A stretch of DNA of 64,000 bases from Pleodorina starrii (Eukaryota; Chlorophyta; Chlorophyceae; Chlamydomonadales; Volvocaceae): assembly GCA_030267565.1 (NCBI GenBank), contig BRXU01000037.1, forward strand, positions 1-64,000, given 5' to 3'. The notes under the pieces were generated by a model that worked only from the letters and a program-made list of their open reading frames with translations, made no database searches and was not told the origin of the DNA. The position numbers were made by a program, and so were the translations under genes. Shown here one piece after another: positions 1-12,500 of this stretch (within the stretch, counting starts at the first letter, position 1; each line of letters starts with the position of its first letter).

Positions 1-178
1 ATCAGTGCGTGCCCAGGCATTCCGTCGTTTGCGGTGGGAATGCGAATGCACGGCCATGCTGCTCCATCCGTCCATGACCCTTGCCCATCCACTTTCATGA
101 ACGAATGTGCCCTCTATCGATCTGCCTGCTGGCGCACCGACTGACTGATTGGCGGCCCTGCTCTGTCCTGTTTCGTAG

Positions 179-2400
179 GTGCCGCGGCTATGCGGGACCT
201 CTATCTGCTGCGGTGTACATCCCACTGATGCTGGAGGATGACCCCAACCTCGGCAGCAATTTCGTGGCGACGGGTGGTGCGGTCGACCGAGGGGCGGGCG
301 GAGCGGGCAGGCGCCTACAGCAGGAGAGGGGGGCAGGCGGCGGACAGCGGCACAAGCTGCGGGTGCGTACGTACGTGCGAGCCGAGACAGACAAATTGCT
401 TTACCCTCGCTCGCTCCTACGTACCTAGAGTACCGTACCACGACGTCTCGTAGATGGCTTCCATCTATCTATCTGGCTCCTCCAGACTCAAACGAAGCAG
501 GATGTACGATTGCACTGCTGGCCTGCGTGGCCTGCGTAGTGACGCACAATGGACGGGAGACAGCAGGGGCTCGCACGCACGGGAAATTGTCGTTGATCGA
601 TGATGAAGGGCTGTGCAGGGCCGTTGGACGGAGCGGGCGCTGCACAGTGGCGAGTATCCTGGCAGCAGCGTGCGCTGCTGGACTTCAAGAGTACCGTAAA
701 TAAAGGGCCTACCTGCTGGATGGATGGATGGGCCGATGGTCGGTCGCCGTCCTTGCTCCTCGCCCACACCGATAGATTCCCCATCGATTGTATTGGTTAG
801 TTTCCATTGGTATCATTACGTACGCTGTATTTCAGATTGCCAGCAGCAGCACGTAAGCAGCGAATGTCCCTGCCTTTACGCATACTACTCGGACCGCCGT
901 CACTGAAGGCTCGTTGCCTGTGTGATCCTGCGACCCAGGCTGGTAATCGTCGCTTGCTTCAAGCTGAGCCGAAGGGTCCGGTTGCCGATGCGCGGAAGCT
1001 GTTGCAGGTGCGTAAGGGTTCCGTGACCACGCACGCACGTCCGACCTGAACAGATGCCATGCTCAACTACCCGACGGATGAAGAGCTACGTATGCACCAC
1101 GCACACACCTGCAGCAGGGGGTATCCATCCTGTGTTCGTTCTCCTGTATGTGTGCATGCCTCACTAGCTCTCGGCCTGCGTGCAGAGGTCGTACGTAGCC
1201 CATCGCGCGCGTGCTGTTCCTCCATCTGTTGCAAGCACTGTTATTGTACTACGTGGCTGACTGCTGACTAATGTGATGTACGGCAAAGACTCCTTTATTC
1301 GTTTGTGTTGGGCGGGTCTCTGCTGCTTGCGGCGGGTACCCGACGTAGGTCTCTGTTCAATCATCATCCTGAGTGTACGTCATCACAGGATGGAATTGCT
1401 TGTCGTTTGATTGTTCTGCCCATCCATGTCGGTATGCCCGCTGGTGCGTGCCGCACATGCAGGACCTTTTTGAGCGGATGGAGCGACAGAACGACACCTG
1501 CCACCTGCGACTGATGCTGTTCGCGGAGCGGCTGTACGACAGGCCGCTGGCCGCAATCATGCCCACCAATGTAATGCGCAACGCGGCCATGCTGGGCGCC
1601 ACAACCCCGCTCTCGGCCATGTTTGATGTGGACCTGGGCTTCAGTGCCAGCATCAACAGACTCGTTCGGAATTCTACCTGGTGTGTACGTGAGAGCCGGG
1701 AATCCATCCAGGATAGGGTTCTGTTGCTGGAATGTGCAATAAAACGGTCGGCGACATCCTGTCGTTACTGCGTATGCATGGCTGCTGGTCCGTCGTGTCC
1801 CACACGTGCCCCACTTCGGTTGCTAGATTATTGCTACCGTAGTAGGATAGATAGTTCGGACGCTTAGTCGTCAACACTCTGGTAAGTGGCGATTACATAT
1901 ATATACCGCAGCGAGGGGGGGGGGACGGACTTCAATATGAGTGGGGCAAATGCATCGATTGTAGCCCATTATGTACGTGAACGAACAGTTAGGTTGCCCT
2001 TGACTATATAATATATATATATATATATTATATATATATGTATGTGTGCTGTGACTGCCATGCTTCTCGATGTATGTCCGGTGCGTGACGAATGAAGCAT
2101 AGGGTCCGGCAACAATCAACCTGCGTGCGTGTCCTTACATACATACGCAGCGCACATGTATGCCGTACCACATGCCGTACCACATGCATGTATGTCGCAC
2201 CTACGTACCCTCTGAGCCCCGCCCCGCCCCGCCCCTCCTATTTGTGTCTATGCCTCGCTGCGTGCCCTGCAGGATTGAGTTCGTGGCTCGGGAAACCAAT
2301 GCCACCCAGCCAGCGCTGTGCACCCCCCCGGCATGGGAAATCTCCACGCACCTGCCAGCAGACGACATGCACAGTGAGGTGGTCAACAGCGCCCTTACCG
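179..2400 (+). CDS. GT49-type (LARGE/B4GAT1-like) glycosyltransferase, left copy, partial exons
   Basis: Three exon-like blocks are visible. The first begins at 179 after a TAG acceptor and encodes CRGYAGPLSAAVYIP, like the start of the GT49 fold. The second is 1463-1680, with acceptor GCAG and donor GTGTGT; it carries PTNVMRNAA followed by FDVDLGF, matching the YPxNxLRN and DxD (metal and nucleotide-sugar binding) motifs of GT49. The third is 2273-2400, with PAWEIS, like the PAFE motif. Exon 1463-1680 ends with two bases and exon 2273-2400 starts with one, so they join in phase. The donor of the first exon is unresolved among GT at 274, 277 and 282; only 282 joins directly in phase to 1463. 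The 5' part is off the window and no 3' end was recognised. The family is identified from motifs; the acceptor substrate is unknown. Confidence 0.6.
2004..2044. repeat. (TA)n microsatellite in glycosyltransferase intron, left arm
   Basis: An imperfect run of alternating T and A of about 40 bp lies in the intron between exons 1463-1680 and 2273-2400. The mirrored copy at 34448-34488 has the same length. Confidence 0.9.
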
Positions 2401-3154
2401 GTGAGCGAGCGACGGAGTTCATTTGACCGGCGGGGCCGGCACAGCATGTTACTTCGTTTGCCCTGAGGCATGCATGCTCTAGAAAACTACGTATGGTAGT
2501 AGTGTGACGCTTGGATGTGGAACTGCGTGGATCGATGGCACGTTAGTGGAGCTAGCATCGATCGATGGCGTGTATGTCACCACGCAGGTCGCCTGGCAGG
2601 CAGGCAGGCAGGCACGGGTCAAAGTCCGTCATTGTTTGGCAATGCGTTGTGTGTGTGTGTGGGTAGGTGTGTGGTGGGTGGGGGCCGGGATGCCCCGCAA
2701 GTAGCAAGGCTGGTGGTGGCTAAGGGGTGGAGTGTGTCCCACCATAGATAGCGTCCCGTGGTAACATACCGTACTTGGAACGGCGAACATTTCCTGTCGT
2801 GTCGTTCCGGGGGGTCGGTTCCGGGGACCACGCATGGGCGGTGGAGTTGTGCGCGGTTTTGTTGTGCCAGGTGGGGCCTTGGGGCTCTCCTTTCGTTCCT
2901 GATGATGACCGTCTTGAGGAGCTCCAGGCGCCTGTAGCAGTTTTAGTTGCTAAAGGCCACTCGAGTTGTTTGTGCAGGTGTAGCTTAGGCTCTTATAGCC
3001 TAGCGCCGCACTGTCGACCTGTCGCACGGCTGCTACAGCGCCCAGACCAGCAGCCAGGCGTGACTCTTCCGTCTATGTACGTATGGAACCTTGCGGAACC
3101 TTCCCAAGCGACAGTTGCCGCCCCTCGACTCAAGCATAGTTTCCCAGCAGGGCG
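2401..3154. other. No gene recognised; simple-sequence patches
   Basis: This stretch follows the last recognised glycosyltransferase exon. It contains a CAGG tetranucleotide run near 2595 and a GT-rich run near 2647-2690. The open frame 2775-3422 runs into the tandem repeat and has no recognisable domain. Its mirror is 33338-34091. Confidence 0.6.
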
Positions 3155-4260
3155 CCCCTTCCCTTCTGCCGTACCCAACCCAGCCGGCCACCAGTCGGCA
3201 ACCCCGTCGTTGACCTTTGCTGCCTTGCGTGTTCACCGGCTCACCCTTTCTTCTTGTGCAGGGTGGAACGGATGGACACGGCAGCAGCTAGCCCGGCCGA
3301 CTGGCACGACCGAGCAAGCGCATACCAGGTGGGAGGGGACGGTGCGGGGGCGGAGAGGTATGTGCGCACAGCGGGGCAATGCAGCTCAATCGGCGGATCC
3401 CGGGGACACACCGAGCCCCTGACCTGCAGTGCCTTCGATGCCCGGCTTTTCCCTGCCGTACCTAACCCAGCCCGCCCCGCCACGAGTCGGCAACCCCGTC
3501 GTTGACCTTTGCTGCCTTGCGCGTTCACCGGCTCACCCTTTCTTCTTGTGCAGGGTGGAACGGATGGACACGGCAGCAGCTAGCCCGGCCGACTGGCGTG
3601 CAGGAGCAAGCGCATATCAGGTGGGAGGGGACGGTGTGGGCGGCGGAGAGGTACGTGCGCACAGCGGGGCAATGCAGCTCAATTGGAGGAACCCGACACG
3701 CCGTTCCCCTGACCTGCAGTGCCTTCCATGCCCGGCTTTCCCTCTGCCGTACCCAACCCAGTCGGCCACCAGTCGGCAACCCCGTCGTTGACCTTTGCTG
3801 CCTTGGATGCTCGCCGGCTTGCCCTTTCCTCTTTTGCAGGGTGGAACGGATGGACAAGGCAGCAGCTAGCCCGGCTGACCGGCACGACCGAGCAGGCGCA
3901 TACCAGGTGGGACGGGACGGTGCGGTGCGGGGGGCGGAGAGGTACGTGAGCACAGGCTGGGATGTGCGGAGAGGGGGCGGAGAGGCACGTGAGCACAGCG
4001 GCGGAATGTCTGGGGCAATGCAGCTCAATTGGAGGAACCCGGGGACACACCGTTTTCCTGACCTGCAGTGCCTTCGACGCCCGTCTTTCCCTGCCGTACC
4101 CAAGCAACCCAGCCCGACACCAGTCGGCAACCCCGCCGTTGACCTTTGCTGCCTTGCGCGTTCACCGGCTCGCCCTTGCTTATTGTGCAGGGTGGAATGG
4201 ATGGACACGGCGGCAGCTAGCCCGGCCGACTGGCGTGTTTGCCGGCTCCCGTACACGAGC
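3155..4260 (+). repeat. Tandem array of about four ~290-bp units with exon-like cores, left arm
   Basis: The core GGGTGGAACGG recurs at 3261, 3553, 3839 and (with one change) 4190, a spacing of 292, 286 and 351 bp. Each unit runs from a CCGTACCCAACCCAG block through a T-rich tract ending in TGCAG, then about 65 bp, then (in the first three units) CAG-GTGGGA. The core therefore looks like a small exon with acceptor and donor, reading VERMDTAAASPADW in one frame. The fourth unit diverges after its core. It may be a multiplied exon of the upstream glycosyltransferase, but that is speculative. Confidence 0.75.
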
Positions 4261-5087
4261 ACAGCAGCGGAATGCCACGGACGGATCGAGCACCACCGCC
4301 ATGTTGCACATGCCGATGGGCGAGGGTTGGGGGCCGTCGCGGTATGCTCCCCTCAATGCTGCGGTACACAGGACAGCTCTAATCCGCAGGTCGGGCCGGG
4401 TACCACTGCAACGACGGCCGACCATGAGGGCGGGGCCGGCATATGGTAGAACAGCACCGCAGTGTCAAGGGGCAACGAAGTCCGTTCAGAGGGACCCAGG
4501 GCTGTGCAGGCTGGGATGTGCGACCCTGACCTGCTATGCATCATGACTTGCTGTCTCCCTTACACCATTCCGTCGTCTGACCCTCCCCTGACATGCCGCG
4601 ACCAACCTTGCCCTCCACCAATCGGCACGTCCCTACTTTGGCCCCGTGCGCTTGCCAGCTTGCCTTTGCTGGCAAAGGCGGCGGCTCGCAGGCAGGGTCG
4701 GGTCGAGGCCGACAAGAGCATGGCAGCGGGTAGGGGGGCAGCGACAGGGAGGAGTATGGCAACGGCGAGAGTGTTGGGGAAGGGGCCAGCAGGTTGAGAG
4801 TGATGGGGAGTTCGGAAGAGAGGAGGGGGCGTGGGAGAGCACGGGGGAGAGGGACAGGGAGGAGGATGCGGGCAGTGAGCTGTAATTCACAGCTGTATTT
4901 GGCGTGTATCAGGTGGCAACAGAGGTCTATGGTTCTGAGGCGAAACGGGTTGTTGTCCAGGGTTGTAATTATTTGCATGCACGACCATGAAAGCTAATCA
5001 GTGATGCACAACTCGCAATTCGACTCACATTATGGGCGCACGACTTCGAAAGAAAATCACCGATTTCGGACTGCGTGACAATCAGCC
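4261..5087. other. No gene recognised, left arm
   Basis: I see no convincing coding or RNA signal here. A short inverted word around 4660-4680 (TTGCC..TTGCTGGCAA) could form a hairpin. Differences from the right arm (31418-32229) include a short indel near 4690-4700. Confidence 0.5.
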
Positions 5088-6513
5088 ATGGGTACGGTCG
5101 GTTCGGGGTGGCTGAACCCTTGCCCAAGGAGCCCCACGGCAGTGCAAAGCCGGATGGCCCAGCGGCTCTACCCCTCCGAGGGGGCTTTGTTTCCTCGAGT
5201 GACGTTACAAGGACGGGGAAGCCGAAAGAGCCCGACCGGCAAGCCACACCACCTGGCGAGAAACCCAAAACCACAGCAGGGAGCCAAAGAGAGAGGAGCC
5301 AAGCAATTCCCAAACTCGCAGCGAGGACAGGGACAGGGGCAGCACGCCTGGATCCGCAGCCAGTGCGCGGAGGCGCCCTCTGCCGAGAACAATCCGGCAG
5401 GCCTGATCGCGTGGTGGCCGGGCTTCAAACGCCGCCTCGCCAGCCTGGCCCACCGGCTCAACAAAGCAGCACAGCAACGCAGGCAGCGGCCCGGCACCCG
5501 TGCCCGGGAGGCACTCACAGCGGTTCAGCTGGCCCAGCAGGCAGTTGATGCAGCGCCCACAGCACCCCAGCCGCTGCAGCAATTAGCGGAGGCACAGGCG
5601 GCCTTAGCCAGGGCACACCAAGAGGACGGCCGCAAGGCAGCGAAAGAAACACGCGCCCATTGGCTCCGGGCGGGTGAGCGGGCCGGCCCCGCCCTGACAG
5701 CATTCCTGCAAGCCCAGACGGCCGAGCAACAGCCCGCCCCAGTCGCGCTCCAAGCACGCACCGGTCGCCTGGTCACCAATCCAGCACAACTGCCGCAGGT
5801 CGTAGCGGATTTCTGGGCCGAGATCTGCCGGACACCCACTTTCGTCAGCCCCGATGCTCGACAGGCGGTGCTAGCACAGCTGTCTGCGGCCAACATCAGG
5901 CTCCCCACTGAGGCGGATGAGCAGCTGGGCTCCAAACCATCACGGCAGCAGAGCTGCGAGTCGCGCTGGTCAAGAGCCAGCCCGGCAAGGCACCAGGATG
6001 GGACGGCATCCCAGCCGACCTGTACCGCAAGTTCTGGTCCGCCATTGGCCCCACCATGGCCGGCCTATTCACCGCCATTGGCATGACGGGGCAGGTGCCG
6101 GCCGGTTTCCTTGAGGGCGTTATCACGGTGCTCTACAAGAAGGGCGACCCCAAACAGCCCGGTAACTACCGCCCCATCACGCTGCTGTGCTCAGACTACC
6201 GTCTGCTCGCCAAGGTGCTGGCCAACCGCCTGGGCCCAGCCCTGGGAAGCGTCATCTCCCCCGAACAATCGGCCTTCCTCCCCAAACGACTCATCGGGGC
6301 CAGCGTGATGTTCCTGCGCCACCTATCCCACCTCCTCCGCAAGCAGAACCGCCGGGGCCTCCTGGCGTTCCTGGACTTCGCGAAGGCATACGACACGGTG
6401 GACCGTGGCTTCCTGCTGGCCGCAATGGAGACGATGGGGGCGGGCCCGCAGCTGTGCAGCTGGGTACAGCTGCTACTCTCAGCACCACGCAGGCACGAGC
6501 CATGGTCTACGGC
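5088..6513 (+). pseudogene. L1-like LINE ORF2 fragment (linker and N-terminal RT), left arm
   Basis: From about 5350 the frame resembles the region between endonuclease and reverse transcriptase of L1-like elements (WWPGFKRRL and a long helical linker). Near 5930 the frame shifts by one; the next frame reads GKAPGWDGIPADLY, GVITVLYKKGDP, NYRPITLLCSDYRLLAKVLANRLG, and the RT motif DFAKAYDTVDR. The fragment stops at about 6513, before the catalytic YxDD box, where the 7-bp satellite begins inside the reading frame. The same frameshift is in the right arm, so it predates the duplication. It is a different family from the LINE at 38-44 kb. It encodes no active enzyme. Confidence 0.85.
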
Positions 6514-9500
6514 TGGTGCCCGGTGCCCGGTGCCCGGTGCCCGGTGCCCGGTGCCCGGTGCCCGGTGCCCGGTGCCCGGTGCCCGGTGCCCGGTGCCCGG
6601 TGCCCGGTGCCCGGTGCCCGGTGCCCGGTGCCCGGTGCCCGGTGCCCGGTGCCCGGTGCCCGGTGCCCGGTGCCCGGTGCCCGGTGCCCGGTGCCCGGTG
6701 CCCGGTGCCCGGTGCCCGGTGCCCGGTGCCCGGTGCCCGGTGCCCGGTGCCCGGTGCCCGGTGCCCGGTGCCCGGTGCCCGGTGCCCGGTGCCCGGTGCC
6801 CGGTGCCCGGTGCCCGGTGCCCGGTGCCCGGTGCCCGGTGCCCGGTGCCCGGTGCCCGGTTGCCCGGTGCCCGGTGCCCGGTGCCCGGTGCCCGGTGCCC
6901 GGTGCCCGGTGCCCGGTGCCCGGTGCCCGGTGCCCGGTGCCCGGTGCCCGGTGCCCGGTGCCCGGTGCCCGGTGCCCGGTGCCCGGTGCCCGGTGCCCGG
7001 TGCCCGGTGCCCGGTGCCCGGTGCCCGGTGCCCGGTGCCCGGTGCCCGGTGCCCGGTGCCCGGTGCCCGGTGCCCGGTGCCCGGTGCCCGGTGCCCGGTG
7101 CCCGGTGCCCGGTGCCCGGTGCCCGGTGCCCGGTGCCCGGTGCCCGGTGCCCGGTGCCCGGTGCCCGGTGCCCGGTGCCCGGTGCCCGGTGCCCGTGCCC
7201 GGTGCCCGGTGCCCGGTGCCCGGTGCCCGGTGCCCGGTGCCCGGTGCCCGGTGCCCGGTGCCCGGTGCCCGGTGCCCGGTGCCCGGTGCCCGGTGCCCGG
7301 TGCCCGGTGCCCGGTGCCCGGTGCCCGGTGCCCGGTGCCCGGTGCCCGGTGCCCGGTGCCCGGTGCCCGGTGCCCGGTGCCCGGTGCCCGGTGCCCGGTG
7401 CCCGGTGCCCGGTGCCCGGTGCCCGGTGCCCGGTGCCCGGTGCCCGGTGCCCGGTGCCCGGTGCCCGGTGCCCGGTGCCCGTGCCCGGTGCCCGGTGCCC
7501 GGTGCCCGGTGCCCGGTGCCCGGTGCCCGGTGCCCGGTGCCCGGTGCCCGGTGCCCGGTGCCCGGTGCCCGGTGCCCGGTGCCCGGTGCCCGGTGCCCGG
7601 TGCCCGGTGCCCGGTGCCCGGTGCCCGGTGCCCGGTGCCCGGTGCCCGGTGCCCGGTGCCCGGTGCCCGGTGCCCGGTGCCCGGTGCCCGGTGCCCGGTG
7701 CCCGGTGCCCGGTGCCCGGTGCCCGGTGCCCGGTGCCCGGTGCCCGGTGCCCGGTGCCCGGTGCCCGGTGCCCGGTGCCCGGTGCCCGGTGCCCGGTGCC
7801 CGGTGCCCGGTGCCCGGTGCCCGGTGCCCGGTGCCCGGTGCCCGGTGCCCGGTGCCCGGTGCCCGGTGCCCGGTGCCCGGTGCCCGGTGCCCGGTGCCCG
7901 GTGCCCGGTGCCCGGTGCCCGGTGCCCGGTGCCCGGTGCCCGGTGCCCGGTGCCCGGTGCCCGGTGCCCGGTGCCCGGTGCCCGGTGCCCGGTGCCCGGT
8001 GCCCGGTGCCCGGTGCCCGGTGCCCGGTGCCCGGTGCCCGGTGCCCGGTGCCCGGTGCCCGGTGCCCGGTGCCCGGTGCCCGGTGCCCGGTGCCCGGTGC
8101 CCGGTGCCCGGTGCCCGGTGCCCGGTGCCCGGTGCCCGGTGCCCGGTGCCCGGTGCCCGGTGCCCGGTGCCCGGTGCCCGGTGCCCGGTGCCCGGTGCCC
8201 GGTGCCCGGTGCCCGGTGCCCGGTGCCCGGTGCCCGGTGCCCGGTGCCCGGTGCCCGGTGCCCGGTGCCCGTGGCCCGGTGCCCGGTGCCCGGTGCCCGG
8301 TGCCCGGTGCCCGGTGCCCGGTGCCCGGTGCCCGGTGCCCGGTGCCCGGTGCCCGGTGCCCGGTGCCCGGTGCCCGGTGCCCGGTGTCCGGTGCCCGGTG
8401 CCCGGTGCCCGGTGCCCGGTGCCCGGTGCCCGGTGCCCGGTGCCCGGTGCCCGGTGCCCGGTGCCCGGTGCCCGGTGCCCGGTGCCCGGTGCCCGGTGCC
8501 CGGTGCCCGGTGCCCGGTGCCCGGTGCCCGGTGCCCGGTGCCCGGTGCCCGGTGCCCGGTGCCCGGTGCCCGGTGCCCGGTGCCCGGTGCCCGGTGCCCG
8601 GTGCCCGTGCCCGGTGCCCGGTGCCCGGTGCCCGGTGCCCGGTGCCCGGTGCCCGGTGCCCGGTGCCCGGTGCCCGGTGCCCGGTGCCCGGTGCCCGGTG
8701 CCCGGTGCCCGGTGCCCGGTGCCCGGTGCCCGGTGCCCGGTGCCCGGTGCCCGGTGCCCGGTGCCCGGTGCCCGGTGCCCGGTGCCCGGTGCCCGGTGCC
8801 CGGTGCCCGGTGCCCGGTGCCCGGTGCCCGGTGCCCGGTGCCCGGTGCCCGGTGCCCGGTGCCCGGTGCCCGGTGCCCGGTGCCCGGTGCCCGGTGCCCG
8901 GTGCCCGGTGCCCGGTGCCCGGTGCCCGGTGCCCGGTGCCCGGTGCCCGGTGCCCGGTGCCCGGTGCCCGGTGCCCGGTGCCCGGTGCCCGGTGCCCGGT
9001 GCCCGGTGCCCGGTGCCCGGTGCCCGGTGCCCGGTGCCCGGTGCCCGGTGCCCGGTGCCCGGTGCCCGGTGCCCGGTGCCCGGTGCCCGGTGCCCGGTGC
9101 CCGGTGCCCGGTGCCCGGTGCCCGGTGCCCGGTGCCCGGTGCCCGGTGCCCGGTGCCCGGTGCCCGGTGCCCGGTGCCCGGTGCCCGGTGCCCGGTGCCC
9201 GGTGCCCGGTGCCCGGTGCCCGGTGCCCGGTGCCCGGTGCCCGGTGCCCGGTGCCCGGTGCCCGGTGCCCGGTGCCCGGTGCCCGTGCCCGGTGCCCGGT
9301 GCCCGGTGCCCGGTGCCCGGTGCCCGGTGCCCGGTGCCCGGTGCCCGGTGCCCGGTGCCCGGTGCCCGGTGCCCGGTGCCCGGTGCCCGGTGCCCGGTGC
9401 CCGGTGCCCGGTGCCGGTGCCCGGTGCCCGGTGCCCGGTGCCCGGTGCCCGGTGCCCGGTGCCCGGTGCCCGGTGCCCGGTGCCCGGTGCCCGGTGCCCG

Positions 9501-12500
9501 GTGCCCGGTGCCCGGTGCCCGGTGCCCGGTGCCCGGTGCCCGGTGCCCGGTGCCCGGTGCCCGGTGCCCGGTGCCCGGTGCCCGGTGCCCGGTGCCCGGT
9601 GCCCGGTGCCCGGTGCCCGGTGCCCGGTGCCCGGTGCCCGGTGCCCGGTGCCCGGTGCCCGGTGCCCGGTGCCCGGTGCCCGGTGCCCGGTGCCCGGTGC
9701 CCGGTGCCCGCCCGTGCCCGGTGCCCGGTGCCCGGTGCCCGGTGCCCGGTGCCCGGTGCCCGGTGCCCGGTGCCCGGTGCCCGGTGCCCGGTGCCCGGTG
9801 CCCGGTGCCCGGTGCCCGGTGCCCGGTGCCCGGTGCCCGGTGCCCGGTGCCCGTGCCCGGTGCCCGGTGCCCGGTGCCCGGTGCCCGGTGCCCGGTGCCC
9901 GGTGCCCGGTGCCCGGTGCCCGGTGCCCGGTGCCCGGTGCCCGGTGCCCGGTGCCCGGTGCCCGGTGCCCGGTGCCCGGTGCCCGGTGCCCGGTGCCCGG
10001 TGCCCGGTGCCCGGTGCCCGGTGCCCGGTGCCCGGTGCCCGGTGCCCGGTGCCCGGTGCCCGGTGCCCGGTGCCCGGTGCCCGTGCCCGGTGCCCGGTGC
10101 CCGGTGCCCGGTGCCCGGTGCCCGGTGCCCGGTGCCCGGTGCCCGGTGCCCGGTGGCGGGTGCCCGTGCCCGGTGCCCGGTGCCCGGTGCCCGGTGCCCG
10201 GTGCCCGGTGCCCGGTGCCCGGTGCCCGGTGCCCGGTGCCCGGTGCCCGGTGCCCGGTGCCCGGTGCCCGGTGCCCGGTGCCCGGTGCCCGGTGCCCGGT
10301 GCCCGGTGCCCGGTGCCCGGTGCCCGGTGCCCGGTGCCCGGTGCCCGGTGCCCGGTGCCCGGTGCCCGGTGCCCGGTGCCCGGTGCCCGGTGCCCGGTGC
10401 CCGGTGCCCGGTGCCCGGTGCCCGGTGCCCGGTGCCCGGTGCCCGGTGCCCGGTGCCCGGTGCCCGGTGCCCGGTGCCCGGTGCCCGGTGCCCGGTGCCC
10501 GGTGCCCGGTGCCCGGTGCCCGGTGCCCGGTGCCCGGTGCCCGGTGCCCGGTGCCCGGTGCCCGGTGCCCGGTGCCCGGTGCCCGGTGCCCGGTGCCCGG
10601 TGCCCGGTGCCCGGTGCCCGGTGCCCGTCGCCCGGCCCCCGGTGCCCGGTGCCCGGTGCCCGGTGCCCGGTGCCCGGTGCCCGGTGCCCGGTGCCCGGTG
10701 CCCGGTGCCCGGTGCCGGTGCCCGGTGCCCGGTGCCCGGTGCCCGGTGCCCGGTGCCCGGTGCCCCGGTGCCCGGTGCCCGGTGCCCGGTGCCCCGGTGC
10801 CCGGTGCCCGGTGCCCGGTGCCCGGTGCCCGGTGCGCGGTGCCCGGTGCCCGGTGCCCGGTGCCCGTGCCCGGTGCCCGGTGCCCGGTGCCCGGTGCCCG
10901 GTGCCCGGTGCCCGGTGCCCGGTGCCCGGTGCCCGGTGCCCGGTGCCCGGTGCCCGGTGCCCGGTGCCCGGTGCCCGGTGCCCGGTGCCCGGTGCCCGGT
11001 GCCCGGTGCCCGGTGCCCGGTGCCCGGTGCCCGGTGCCCGGTGCCCGGTGCCCGGTGCCCGGTGCCCGGTGCCCGGTGCCCGGTGCCCGGTGCCCGGTGC
11101 CCGGTGCCCGGTGCCCGGTGCCCGGTGCCCGGTGCCCGGTGCCCGGTGCCCGGTGCCCGGTGCCCGGTGCCCGGTGCCCGGTGCCCGGTGCCCGGTGCCC
11201 GGTGCCCGGTGCCCGGTGCCCGGTGCCCGGTGCCCGGTGCCCGGTGCCCGGTGCCCGGTGCCCGGTGCCCGGTGCCCGGTGCCCGGTGCCCGGTGCCCGG
11301 TGCCCGGTGCCCGGTGCCCGGTGCCCGGTGCCCGGTGCCCGGTGCCCGGTGCCCGGTGCCCGGTGCCCGGTGCCCGGTGCCCGGTGCCCGGTGCCCGGTG
11401 CCCGGTGCCCGGTGCCCGGTGCCCGGTGCCCGGTGCCCGGTGCCCGGTGCCCGGTGCCCGGTGCCCGGTGCCCGTGCCCGGTGCCCGGTGCCCGGTGCCC
11501 GGTGCCCGGTGCCCGGTGCCCGGTGCCCGGTGCCCGGTGCCCGGTGCCCGGTGCCCGGTGCCCGGTGCCCGGTGCCCGTGCCCGGTGCCCGGTGCCCGGT
11601 GCCCGGTGCCCGGTGCCCGGTGCCCGGTGCCCGGTGCCCGGTGCCCGGTGCCCGGTGCCCGGTGCCCGGTGCCCGGTGCCGGTGCCCGGTGCCCGGTGCC
11701 CGGTGCCCGGTGCCCGGTGCCCGGTGCCCGGTGCCCGGTGCCCGGTGCCCGGTGCCCGGTGCCCGGTGCCCGGTGCCCGGTGCCCGGTGCCCGGTGCCCG
11801 GTGCCCGGTGCCCGGTGCCCGGTGCCCGGTGCCCGGTGCGCGGTGCCCGGTGCCCGGTGCCCGGTGCCCGGCCCGGTGCCCGGTGCCCGGTGCCCGGTGC
11901 CCGGTGCCCGGTGCCCGGTGCCCGGTGCCCGGTGCCCGGTGCCCGGTGCCCGGTGCCCGGTGCCCGGTGCCCGGTGCCCGGTGCCCCGGTGCCCGGTGCC
12001 CGGTGCCGGGTGCCCCGGGGCGCGGTGCCCGGGGCCCGGGGCCCGGTGCCGGGGGCCCGGGTGCCCGGGTGCCCGGTGCCCGGTGCCCGGTGCCCGGTGC
12101 CCGGTGCCCGGTGCCCGGTGCCCGGTGCCCGGTGCCCGGTGCCCGGTGCCCGGTGCCCGGTGCCCGGTGCCCGGTGCCCGGTGCCCGGTGCCCGGTGCCC
12201 GGTGCCCGGTGCCCGGTGCCCGGTGCCCGGTGCCCGGTGCCCGGTGCCCGGTGCCCGGTGCCCGGTGCCCGGTGCCCGGTGCCCGGTGCCCGGTGCCCGG
12301 TGCCCGGTGCCCGGTGCCCGGTGCCCGGTGCCCGGTGCCCGGTGCCCGGTGCCCGGTGCCCGGTGCCCGGTGCCCGGTGCCCGGTGCCCGGTGCCCGGTG
12401 CCCGGTGCCCGGTGCCCGGTGCCCGGTGCCCGGTGCCCGGTGCCCGGTGCCCGGTGCCCGGTGCCCGGTGCCCGGTGCCCGGTGCCCGGTGCCCGGTGCC

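Larger units (their letters stand above)
1..6513 (+). repeat. Left arm of giant inverted repeat (palindrome), open at window edge
   Basis: This segment is the reverse complement of 29993-36491. In the outer 3.4 kb every position pairs with 36492 minus itself, without indels, and translated frames such as 81-428 and 2775-3422 recur unchanged on the other strand. From about 3.43 kb inward the arms differ by substitutions and short indels, so the coordinate sum drifts to 36498, 36511 and 36506. Base 1 pairs with 36491, so the arm reaches the window edge and its true outer end is not visible. It contains glycosyltransferase exons, a tandem repeat and an L1 fragment. It may be a real inverted duplication or an assembly product; see findings. 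Confidence 0.93.

Noticed and set aside
800..1110. Extra glycosyltransferase exons between 281 and 1463
   Set aside because: Several AG and GT pairs exist (near 836, 1010 and 1054), but none adds a GT49 motif, and the exon ending at 281 can join 1463 in phase without them.
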